The notes under the pieces are model-generated. The model searched no databases. It was not told the DNA's origin and saw only the letters and a list, made by a program, of their open reading frames with translations. A stretch of 64,000 nt of DNA from Nitrosomonas sp. (lineage in GTDB: Bacteria > Pseudomonadota > Gammaproteobacteria > Burkholderiales > Nitrosomonadaceae), in contig JAIETK010000005.1 of the NCBI GenBank assembly GCA_019745325.1, positions 1 to 64,000 of the forward strand. Direction: 5' to 3'. Each line of letters opens with the position of its first letter. The first letter of the stretch is position 1. The translations under genes were made by a program, and so were the position numbers. This document shows, in pieces, positions 34,878-42,340 of this stretch.

Positions 34878-36557
34878 ATGCTGAGACAGATAAGTATCAG
34901 AAACTTTGTCATCGCCGACCAGATCGATCTTGACGTGTTGCCGGGTTTCACAGTGCTCACCGGTGAAACCGGGGCTGGAAAATCAATGATGATCGATGCG
35001 CTGACTCTGGTACTGGGCGAGCGTGGCGACGCCAATCTGATCCGGTTAGGCTGCGAACGGGCCGAAATCAGCGTTGATTTCGATATCAGCCGCTTGGCGC
35101 CGCTGGTGCAATGGCTGAACGATAATGACCTGCAGGGTGAGCCGGATAGTTGTTTGCTGCGCCGCATTATTGAAAGCAATGGCCGGTCGCGCAACTATAT
35201 CAATGGACATGCGGTGACCTTGCAACAAATGCGCATGGCGGGAGAATACTTGATCGCGATTCATAGCCAGCATGCCCATCAGCAGCTGCTGCAAAAAGAT
35301 GCGCAACGGGAATTGCTGGATGCGTTTGCAGGTTGCGGCGAGCTTGCGAAGGCAGTTGAATCGGCTTATCAGCATTGGAAAAACTGCCAGCAGCTTAGAA
35401 TCAACATGGAAGCGCGCGCGGCGGAATTGCTGGATAAGCGTGAACAGCTTGGGTCGCAGTTGACCGAATTATCCACATTGAATTTTTCGCTGACAGAATG
35501 GCAACAGCTGCAAACCGATCATAGCCGCTTGTCGCACTTGGCGGCGTTGATGGAAACGGCGGAAATGGCCATCAATGCGCTATCCGACTGTGAATCGCCG
35601 GTGCTGGAGCAGCTGAATGCCGTTGTTACGCAACTGCAAAACATGCAGGAATATGATCGGCAATTGCAATCCATCGCCGACTTGCTTGAATCGGGGCATA
35701 TTCAAGTACGTGAAAGCTTGTACGAGTTGAAGCATTATCGCCAGAACTTGGAATTGGATCCGCAGGCATTACAACAAATCGAACAACGGATGTCAGCCAT
35801 TTATGCGGCTGCCAGGAAATTCCGCGTCAATCCGGAACAACTACCCGTGCTGATGGAATCACTATCCCAGCAATTGGAAGCGCTCGGCGTAGATGCTGAT
35901 ATTGATCGGTTGCAAGCGCATGAAACCGCTGCATGGTCTGCGTATCATCGGCATGCCAGCGAGTTGACGGTCATCCGCCAACAAGCCGGGGAGGCGTTAT
36001 CGCAGCAGGTGACCGAAATGATGCAAACCTTGGCGATGGAAGGCGGTCAATTTTCGGTGGCATTGATTGCGTTGGAGCAAGGCAGCGCCGATGGCTTAGA
36101 GCACATTGAATTTCAAGTGGCGGCGCATCAAGGATTGCCGCTACGGCCGTTGGCTAAGGTTGCTTCGGGTGGCGAGTTATCAAGAATCAGCCTGGCCATT
36201 CAGGTGGTAACCAGTAAAATTGGTGTTGTACCCACGCTGGTTTTTGATGAAGTCGATGTCGGTATCGGCGGAAAGGTCGCTGAAATCGTCGGTCAGCTAT
36301 TGAAAAAATTGGGCTTGGAACGGCAAGTATTGTGCATCACGCATTTGCCGCAAGTAGCCGCGGCGGGCGATCAGCAATGGCAAGTGGTTAAAACTGCCGG
36401 ATCCGGCGAAGGTACACCGGTTGTGAGTCAAATTTCGACTCTGGATCCGCAGCAACGCCTTGAAGAAATCGCACGGATGCTCGGGGGCGCGCATATTACT
36501 GAAACTACGCGGCGGCATGCTGCTGAAATGTTGCAAAGCGGAGCCGGGCGATCGTGA
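34878..36557 (+). CDS. recN: DNA repair protein RecN
   Basis: A 559-residue SMC-like ATPase for double-strand break repair. The N-terminal MLRQISIRNFVIADQIDLDV and Walker A TGETGAGKSMMIDAL are followed by a long coiled coil. The C-terminal half has the signature KVASGGELSRISLAIQVV and Walker B TLVFDEVDVGIGG. I use the ATG at 34878, which gives the family-standard N-terminus; a GTG at 34842 is in frame but inside nadK. A miniature element begins 16 nt after the stop. Confidence 0.95.
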   Translation: MLRQISIRNFVIADQIDLDVLPGFTVLTGETGAGKSMMIDALTLVLGERGDANLIRLGCERAEISVDFDISRLAPLVQWLNDNDLQGEPDSCLLRRIIESNGRSRNYINGHAVTLQQMRMAGEYLIAIHSQHAHQQLLQKDAQRELLDAFAGCGELAKAVESAYQHWKNCQQLRINMEARAAELLDKREQLGSQLTELSTLNFSLTEWQQLQTDHSRLSHLAALMETAEMAINALSDCESPVLEQLNAVVTQLQNMQEYDRQLQSIADLLESGHIQVRESLYELKHYRQNLELDPQALQQIEQRMSAIYAAARKFRVNPEQLPVLMESLSQQLEALGVDADIDRLQAHETAAWSAYHRHASELTVIRQQAGEALSQQVTEMMQTLAMEGGQFSVALIALEQGSADGLEHIEFQVAAHQGLPLRPLAKVASGGELSRISLAIQVVTSKIGVVPTLVFDEVDVGIGGKVAEIVGQLLKKLGLERQVLCITHLPQVAAAGDQQWQVVKTAGSGEGTPVVSQISTLDPQQRLEEIARMLGGAHITETTRRHAAEMLQSGAGRS

Positions 36558-36573
36558 TGGGCGCAGAACTTTC

Positions 36574-36724
36574 TTAAGGAAACCCTGATTAATTGACTGC
36601 ACGAGCGAATCACTTCGTTGCGCGGTACTCGCATCCTCGCCTATCTTGTTGATATGTCTCGGTTGCTGCGTTCCGTGCGCCTCGTGCGTCATCTCGTTCG
36701 CCGAATTAATCAGCGCTTCTTTAG
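36574..36724. repeat. 150-bp miniature element, copy E
   Basis: The left end TTAAGGAAACCCTGATTAAT and the right end AATTAATCAGCGCTTCTTTA enclose the conserved interior, very close to copies A and C. It lies between the convergent recN and the spermidine-synthase-like gene, next to a second repeat (36725-36864). Confidence 0.9.
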
Positions 36725-36864
36725 AAAAGCTTTGAAAAAGGTCGCGAGCGAAAGCTAGGCAAGACGAAATCCACTGAGAAAGCGCAGTTTACATGGAGTA
36801 AATGAGCATTTTGAAGGGGATTTCAACGCAGCATAGTCGAGCGCAGCAGTTTTGCAGAGCTTCC
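36725..36864. repeat. Second repeat-like element adjoining copy E
   Basis: A roughly 140-bp segment framed by AAAGCTTTGAAAAAGG on the left and AGAGCTTCCTTAA on the right, with interior GGTCGCGAGCGAAAGCTAGG and CATGGAGTAAATGAGCATTT. The ends are partly inverted and the right end resembles the miniature element terminus, so it looks like another non-coding mobile or palindromic unit. It appears once in this window. Confidence 0.45.
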
Positions 36865-38412
36865 TTAACGAATGAAGTGACGAGTTCCCACCATATCGAC
36901 GATCATGCGCCGGTAGGTTTCGGACTTGCGGATTTGCAGTAATTCCAGATTGCTGAGGTTGTCAGTCAGAATCATGCCATTCGATTGATCTATCGCCAAC
37001 AGACGGTCTTTAAGCCAAGCGCGTTGCATCTGCGGAATTGAATCATCTTTCAAATCAAGTGCTTGATTAGTGGCGAGAAAAATAAAATCATTGAAATTTT
37101 CGTTGGGGTCGGATATGAATACTTGTTGATGCGGAAAAACTTGCGTCAGCGTTTTCGCAACGGATGCCAACGCAGGATTTTGCCCATTGTCGTAAAATGC
37201 GACAAAATTGAGCGCCAGTATTCCTTGATCCGTCAGCAAATTGCGTAATTGCGCAATCGCTTCAACCGTCAGCAAATGAGTAGGTTCCGATCCGCCGGTG
37301 AAGACATCCAAAATGATCAAATCATAGGAGCCTTTCAGTTGGCGAACTTCGTAGCGTGCATCGCCGATGATCCGCCGGCCGGTCGGGATGAAACCGAAAT
37401 GTTCGCTGGCCGCATCGGCCACGGCCGGATCAATCTCCAGCGTATCCGTCACAATCCCGAATTCCTTCAAGGTCGCGACCATGTGCCCGGCGCCCTGACC
37501 GATCAATAAGGCATTGCGCATCGACGGCACCAATGCCGGGATCATGGTCACAATTTTCTGATAGGTCAGAAGATTTTCGCCGTGACTGAGACTGGCGGCG
37601 CCGATGGTTGAGGCGTCGGCGGTGAGCAACCGCATATTCTCTTGTGGTTGATCAATGACGCGAACCCAGCCGTATAAGCTTTCACGTTCAAATACGGTTT
37701 GAAAGGCATCACCGGATTCCGATTTGCCGGAGCTGGCGATCTGCGGATACAGCGCCAAACCGATTATCACAAGCAGCGTGGTAGGCGCCAAGGCGCTGGT
37801 GGATTTCAGGTATTTCCGCTCGATCACCGCCACAATCATTGCGAGAATAAATAAGGCAATTCCAAGTCCGATGAAAATTTCTCGAGAGCCAACCAATGGA
37901 AATAAATAAAAACCCAGAAACAGTGTTCCGATGACGCTGCCGACGGTACTGACCGCGTAGATCGACCCGGTGCTGGCGCCTACACTCGCTAACGTCGAAG
38001 TCGACAATTTCACGGCAAATGGTCCGACCATGCCGAGCATGATCAAGCTGGGAGAAAATAATATTAACGTGCTCATGAAGCTGCCCAGGCGCAACCCCAG
38101 AGAATCCGTCGCCAACAAGACCGGTCCGGTGAGCCAGGGGATAATGAGTGTTAAGAATCCGGCCGCCGCGATGATAAACGACAAGCCGGAACGAGTCCGG
38201 TCAGCCCAAATGCCGCCCCAGTAATAGCCTAGCGCCAGTGCGATCAGCGTGACAGAGATCAGCGAAGTCCAAACATAAAGACTGGCGCCGTAAAACGGTG
38301 CAATCAATCGCGTTCCGAGCAGTTCGACCACCATGACGGCGGCACCGGTTAAAAAAACAGTACAGTACAACCAAACGCGGCTGAGCAAACTGGCAGAAAG
38401 ATTTGATTTCAT
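36865..38412 (-). CDS. Membrane-fused spermidine synthase-like protein
   Basis: A 515-residue protein. The first ~225 residues hold about seven hydrophobic helices (AAVMVVELLGTRLIAPFYG, then LALGYYWGGIWADR) of the fused MFS/spermidine synthase type. The C-terminal part is a Rossmann fold like spermidine synthase (RNALLIGQGAGHMVATLKEFG, DTLEIDPAVADAA, YDLIILDVFTGGSEPTHLLT). Family members have no confirmed role in polyamine synthesis. Divergent from the metal/flavin cluster, with the paired palindromes in between. Confidence 0.88.
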   Translation of the reverse strand: MKSNLSASLLSRVWLYCTVFLTGAAVMVVELLGTRLIAPFYGASLYVWTSLISVTLIALALGYYWGGIWADRTRSGLSFIIAAAGFLTLIIPWLTGPVLLATDSLGLRLGSFMSTLILFSPSLIMLGMVGPFAVKLSTSTLASVGASTGSIYAVSTVGSVIGTLFLGFYLFPLVGSREIFIGLGIALFILAMIVAVIERKYLKSTSALAPTTLLVIIGLALYPQIASSGKSESGDAFQTVFERESLYGWVRVIDQPQENMRLLTADASTIGAASLSHGENLLTYQKIVTMIPALVPSMRNALLIGQGAGHMVATLKEFGIVTDTLEIDPAVADAASEHFGFIPTGRRIIGDARYEVRQLKGSYDLIILDVFTGGSEPTHLLTVEAIAQLRNLLTDQGILALNFVAFYDNGQNPALASVAKTLTQVFPHQQVFISDPNENFNDFIFLATNQALDLKDDSIPQMQRAWLKDRLLAIDQSNGMILTDNLSNLELLQIRKSETYRRMIVDMVGTRHFIR

Positions 38413-38501
38413 GATGTAGCGTGTTACAGAAAAGGGGAGGGTGAAAAAACAGCGATGAACTGGAAACCAGTTATTGTAAAGAGCGGGTTCCGATTATGAA
38501 A

Positions 38502-38595
38502 TGCGACAAATTGCCGCATTTCAATTTTTAACTGACATGCTTGATAAAAAGTTCTAAAAATCAGTGATTTTTATAAGGTGCGACAATTTGTCACA
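38502..38595. promoter_or_regulatory. Two GCGAC-type palindromes before the metal/flavin cluster
   Basis: 38502-38518 reads TGCGACAAATTGCCGCA and 38579-38595 reads TGCGACAATTTGTCACA. Both follow GCGNC-N5-GNCGC (one mismatch in the second) and lie 77 bp apart. They resemble the site upstream of smbP at 30632. They sit in a 346-bp region between divergent genes and so could act on either the spermidine-synthase-like gene or the cluster starting at 38759. Confidence 0.6.
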
Positions 38596-38758
38596 TTGTC
38601 ATTCCGCTGTTTCGGAAATATGATCGAAACAGAAAGCTATGCATGTTCAATTTCGAATGATCTAGAAAAGTCTTTTTTTGGTTTATTGATTGATCAAATG
38701 CGCAAAATGTTTTCACAAAAATATAAACAAGGCAAAAATATTAAATTAATGGATCGAC

Positions 38759-39499
38759 ATGAATAAAAATAAACAGCTCAATTCAATTTCCCGGTGCGTA
38801 TTAATAGCCACCATTTTCGCAGGAACAACGCAATTGGCGACGGCCCACACCCGGCTGGAAACGGCAACTGTGGCGGAGAATACCCGGATAACCAATAACG
38901 TCATTATTGGCCATGGATGCGGCGAAAAAAATGTGATTGGCACAAGTGTCGTATTTCCTGATGGTGTTGATTCCACTATTTTGGTTGATGGCGCAACTCA
39001 CACCGGTCCGTTGACCGATTTTGTGCAAAACTGGGGAAACCTGATGCAACAGAATTACAGTAAAGCTATTTTTAGTTTTCAAGATGAAAAAACCAATTCA
39101 CTTGGTAATGTCGTCGGTTTCTGGGCGGGTGGCGGAAATTCATTGCCGCACAATTTGAATGGCTATATTCCATTCAGAGCGGGTGCTGTGGTCATTGAGC
39201 CGACTTCCTGTGCTAAGAGTGTTAAATTTTATGTATCAATTGCGGATATCTGCGAAATTACCGACACGGCAGGATTCGGTGAGTCAACAGTTAATTTCTG
39301 GACGCACAACAATTTGGGGACTGCTTACGATCGCGTAAGCACTACCGACGATGGTCCTGCGTCATATACCGTTACTCGTACCAGCGCGCTGCCGACATCT
39401 TGTGGTGCAGGCGTGACCGTCGAAGTAAAACCTTCGGCTGCGCAGATAAACCGGGACATGCCGATCAAGTTGAATGGTACGCAAGTTTGGCCTAAGTAA
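38759..39499 (+). CDS. Exported protein with N-terminal histidine, paralogue 1
   Basis: A 246-residue secreted protein. The signal peptide ends ATA, so the mature chain should begin HTRLETATV. Conserved elements shared with the next gene are the xxHGCG segment, TSVVFPDG, THTGPLTDFV, GFWAGGGN, IEPTSCAKSV, VSIADICEITD, SCGAGV and KPSAAQIN. The cysteines can form two disulphides. The HGC plus VFPDG pattern faintly recalls YcnI/DUF1775 copper proteins, whose N-terminal histidine binds copper; this is inference. It is the first gene of the cluster. Confidence 0.75.
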   Translation: MNKNKQLNSISRCVLIATIFAGTTQLATAHTRLETATVAENTRITNNVIIGHGCGEKNVIGTSVVFPDGVDSTILVDGATHTGPLTDFVQNWGNLMQQNYSKAIFSFQDEKTNSLGNVVGFWAGGGNSLPHNLNGYIPFRAGAVVIEPTSCAKSVKFYVSIADICEITDTAGFGESTVNFWTHNNLGTAYDRVSTTDDGPASYTVTRTSALPTSCGAGVTVEVKPSAAQINRDMPIKLNGTQVWPK

Positions 39500-39518
39500 T
39501 CAGCCGGTTCACTTTACT

Positions 39519-39563
39519 AAATCTCACTCATCCTTCCCTCCTGTTCCATTTTGAGTGAGATTT
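39519..39563 (+). terminator. Stem-loop between the two paralogues
   Basis: AAATCTCACTCA at 39519-39530 pairs perfectly with TGAGTGAGATTT at 39552-39563. The 12-bp stem has a pyrimidine-rich loop but only a weak T-run after it. It may attenuate or stabilise the transcript between the two genes. It covers the upstream GTG at 39555, arguing against that codon as a start. Confidence 0.65.
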
Positions 39564-39611
39564 AATTTGAAGATCAATCCAAAAACTGAATACAGATCCA
39601 GGAGTATTAAA

Positions 39612-40397
39612 TTGTTGAAATCATCAATCCTTAACTATCGCGTTTACGCTTTAATGGGAATCGTTGGACTTACCGGGGCTTGGCAATCCGCGCATGCGCA
39701 TACGCGCTTGAAAACACCGGTTATCCAGGAAAATGCAGCGAACCATGGCAGTAATTATAACGACGTCGTAATTGCACATGGTTGTCAGAATACCACCGAC
39801 GGTGCTTCAACAATTAGCACATTAGGAACGGTGGTCGTGTTTCCGGATGGCAAGGATTCCATCATAACTACCGGTACCGTTGATGGTACAGCGCACACCG
39901 GCACCTTGTCGGATTTCGTGACTAACTGGGGTAGTCCGGTTACCATCGTTCAAGACAAAAGCGTTTTTTCAAACCAGGAATACATTACTGACTCGCTGGG
40001 TAACAAACTGGGATTTTGGTCCGGTGGCGGTAATGTATTAAAAGCCGGATACCGGGCGCTTGTTCCTTTTGCCACTGCAGGCGTGGTGATTGAGCCAACC
40101 TCTTGCGCCAAGAGTGTGACATTTGTCGTCAGCATTGCGGATATTTGCGAAATTACCGATGCGAGCGGATTCAGCAATGCAACGGTGCAAATGTGGACGC
40201 CTGCGGTAGGTTCTATTTATGATGGCGAAGGATTGCATGGTTATAACTCTCCAGCGACTTTGAAAGTGACACGTTCGATTGCGCCACTGCCTTCTTCATG
40301 CGGTGACGGTGTGGATGTGTTTGTGAAACCTTCGGCGGCACAATTGAATCGTGACCTGAGAATCAAGTTGGACGGCACACAGATTTGGCCAAAATAA
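39612..40397 (+). CDS. Exported protein with N-terminal histidine, paralogue 2
   Basis: A 261-residue paralogue of the preceding protein. TTG at 39612 is the best start: AGGAG lies 7 nt upstream, and it gives a clean 28-residue signal peptide ending AHA, before HTRLKTPVI. Conserved elements: AHGCQN, VVVFPDG, AHTGTLSDFVTNWG, GFWSGGGN, IEPTSCAKSV, VSIADICEITD, SCGDGV, KPSAAQLN. Extra residues near the N-terminus distinguish it. A strong terminator follows, ending this transcript. Confidence 0.75.
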   Translation: MLKSSILNYRVYALMGIVGLTGAWQSAHAHTRLKTPVIQENAANHGSNYNDVVIAHGCQNTTDGASTISTLGTVVVFPDGKDSIITTGTVDGTAHTGTLSDFVTNWGSPVTIVQDKSVFSNQEYITDSLGNKLGFWSGGGNVLKAGYRALVPFATAGVVIEPTSCAKSVTFVVSIADICEITDASGFSNATVQMWTPAVGSIYDGEGLHGYNSPATLKVTRSIAPLPSSCGDGVDVFVKPSAAQLNRDLRIKLDGTQIWPK

Positions 40398-40423
40398 TAT
40401 CAATTTTGACGTGGTGAAGGTGG

Positions 40424-40468
40424 CGGACTCATCTGCAGTGATGTAGATGAGTCCGGTTTTCTTTTTCG
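40424..40468 (+). terminator. Rho-independent terminator
   Basis: CGGACTCATCT, loop of 10 nt, AGATGAGTCCG, followed by GTTTTCTTTTT. This is a perfect 11-bp stem with a T-run, ending the transcript of the two paralogous exported proteins. Confidence 0.92.
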
Positions 40469-40551
40469 ATGAACAAGAAAATGAAAGAAGTTTGTTTTAT
40501 TTTATGGCGGTAAAATTATATTTTTCGCGTTATTTGCAAGGACACAAAATC

Positions 40552-41010
40552 ATGTCTCATATTTTCTTAAAAAAAACATTAGCGGGTATCGTCTCTACGA
40601 TGATGCTCGGGTATGCCGGTTTAAGTAGTGCGCATGATGCCGGCGCGACGATGGATCCGAGCGGCACGGTGGCGGCTTTTACCGGTTATGCGCTGGTGAC
40701 TTGCTCTGATGATGGCAACGGTCCGGCGGATCATCTGCTTGCCAGTGTCAAGGATTTATCGCCGCCGCAAGATAAATTGCTGGTTAATTTACAAATTATC
40801 AAAGGCAATCGTGCGATTAGCACCACCGATCCGGTTTCGGGCGATGCAAACTATAGTCCCGAAGTTAAAGTGCGAGGCGGAAATGGCACCTATCTTTTAC
40901 TCGTAAACAAAACAAAAGCCGGTACACGATCGTTTGCTGTTTCGTATCATTGCATGACGGCAAATAATACTCATACCGGAACGGATATTGTGGTTAATCA
41001 GTTTGAGTAA
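40552..41010 (+). CDS. Small exported His-first protein, copy 1
   Basis: A 152-residue protein with AAGGA upstream of its ATG and a signal peptide ending SSA; the mature protein starts HDAGATMDPSG. It has two cysteines (VTCSDD and YHCMT) that can form one disulphide. It has no recognised domain. The repeated motifs GNGPADHLLASVKDL and NGTYLLLVNKTKAG suggest a beta-sandwich. A near-identical copy follows at once. By position it is a periplasmic part of the metal/flavin cluster. Confidence 0.7.
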   Translation: MSHIFLKKTLAGIVSTMMLGYAGLSSAHDAGATMDPSGTVAAFTGYALVTCSDDGNGPADHLLASVKDLSPPQDKLLVNLQIIKGNRAISTTDPVSGDANYSPEVKVRGGNGTYLLLVNKTKAGTRSFAVSYHCMTANNTHTGTDIVVNQFE

Positions 41011-41029
41011 TGATGGCAGGTCTCAGATC

Positions 41030-41488
41030 ATGTTCCACGACTACTTGAAGAAAGCGCTAGCAAGTATTATTTGGGTGGTAGTGCTTGGTTATGTCAGATC
41101 AGGCAGTGCGCATGACGCCGGTACCGTCATGGACTCCAGCGGCACGGTGGCGGCTTTCACCGGCTATGCGCTGGTAACTTGTTTTGATAATGGCAATGGC
41201 CCGGCGGATCATTTACTGGCCAGCGTGAAAGATTTATCCCGGGCGCAAGATGGATTGTTGGTCAATCTGCAAATCATCAAAGGTAACCGGGCGATCAGTA
41301 CCACCGATCCGGTATCGGGCGATGCGAATTTTAGTCCTGAAGTTAAAATTCATGGCGGAAATGGCACTTATTTATTGCTGGTCAACAAAACCAAAGCGGG
41401 GGCGCGATCGTTTGCCGTTTCGTATCATTGTATAACGACGGACAATCGGCACACCGGTACGGATATCGAAGTGCAGCAATTTGAATAG
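41030..41488 (+). CDS. Small exported His-first protein, copy 2
   Basis: A 152-residue tandem duplicate of the preceding gene. I count 18 differences over about 125 mature residues, while the signal peptide is more diverged. Mature start HDAGTVMDSSG. Both cysteines are kept (VTCFDN, YHCIT), as are the histidines in ADHLL and in the C-terminal HTGTD. This suggests recent duplication with retained metal or redox residues. It lies 19 nt after copy 1. Confidence 0.7.
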   Translation: MFHDYLKKALASIIWVVVLGYVRSGSAHDAGTVMDSSGTVAAFTGYALVTCFDNGNGPADHLLASVKDLSRAQDGLLVNLQIIKGNRAISTTDPVSGDANFSPEVKIHGGNGTYLLLVNKTKAGARSFAVSYHCITTDNRHTGTDIEVQQFE

Positions 41489-41545
41489 TGATGTAGGAAT
41501 TGAATTTTGCGATAATGCAATCAATTGGATAATCGGATTGAACAA

Positions 41546-42049
41546 ATGAAAAAAATAAAGTTATCTATGATGGGCTTAGTGTGGTTGTTTGGTAGCAGCA
41601 ATTTATCTGCAGAACATTTAGACCGGGTTTCTTCAGCTTGCGGATTGACGACACTCGACGGCAAGCCGGCAGTGGAATTGCAAGAGCTGAAAGGCAAAGT
41701 GGTTTATATGGATTTTTGGGCTTCCTGGTGCCCGCCTTGCGTCAAATCTTTTGCGTTTCTGAATCAACTTGAGCAGGAAATGAAGGATCATGATGTGCAT
41801 ATCATCGCCGTTAATCTCGATGAAAAGGTTAAAGATGCACAAGAGTTTCTGACTAAGCATCCGGCCAATTTTTCAATCGTTGTCGATCCGAGTAAAGAAT
41901 GCGCCAAGGTTTTTGAAGTGATGGCCATGCCGACTTCCTATATAATCGATAAAAAGGGAAACATTCGGCATGTGCACCAAGGATTCCGTCCGGGTGAGAC
42001 CGAGGGGTTACGTGCATTAGTAACGCAATTGGCCAGTGAACATCCATAG
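41546..42049 (+). CDS. TlpA/ResA-like periplasmic thioredoxin
   Basis: A 167-residue exported thioredoxin-fold protein. The active site is FWASWCPPC (C62, C65) and the cis-proline region VMAMPTSYIIDKKG. The signal peptide ends LSA (residue 22). A TlpA-like protein is the usual partner of DUF4266 and DUF3570 genes, perhaps keeping a cysteine or metal site reduced. The next gene begins 7 nt after the stop. Confidence 0.88.
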   Translation: MKKIKLSMMGLVWLFGSSNLSAEHLDRVSSACGLTTLDGKPAVELQELKGKVVYMDFWASWCPPCVKSFAFLNQLEQEMKDHDVHIIAVNLDEKVKDAQEFLTKHPANFSIVVDPSKECAKVFEVMAMPTSYIIDKKGNIRHVHQGFRPGETEGLRALVTQLASEHP

Positions 42050-42056
42050 TATTGCA

Positions 42057-42302
42057 ATGTTACGCAGGTTTAGAAAGAATTTCGTTCAAAATATTGCTTC
42101 GATTTTGTTTATTGTAACGTTGGTTTCATTATCCGGCTGTGCTCATGTATCTGCTTGGGAACGTGGCAATCTTGCAAAATCTCAAATGGACGTCGATCCG
42201 TTTCCGCTACAAAGTGAAATACAAGCCCACAATTACAGCAGCCGTGAGGCGGCGCCAAGCCATAAGTCATCTTCCGGGGGCGGTGGTTGTGGATGTTATT
42301 AA
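42057..42302 (+). CDS. DUF4266 lipoprotein
   Basis: An 81-residue lipoprotein with a hydrophobic signal and lipobox LSGC (C28), then AHVSAWERGNLAKSQMDVDPFPLQSEIQAH, the typical DUF4266 region. The C-terminus SSSGGGGCGCY has a paired cysteine motif. The family nearly always occurs between a thioredoxin and a DUF3570 barrel. It could anchor or chaperone that complex; the function is unknown. The ATG at 42057 is preferred to the GTG at 42036, which lies inside the previous gene. Confidence 0.88.
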   Translation: MLRRFRKNFVQNIASILFIVTLVSLSGCAHVSAWERGNLAKSQMDVDPFPLQSEIQAHNYSSREAAPSHKSSSGGGGCGCY

Positions 42303-42340
42303 GTTGAACGCTGATCGAGGCTGATTTAAAGGCAATCAAT

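Noticed and set aside
38578..38766. 62-codon ORF upstream of the first His-first protein
   Set aside because: It overlaps one of the palindromes, has no family match or ribosome site, and reads like leader DNA.
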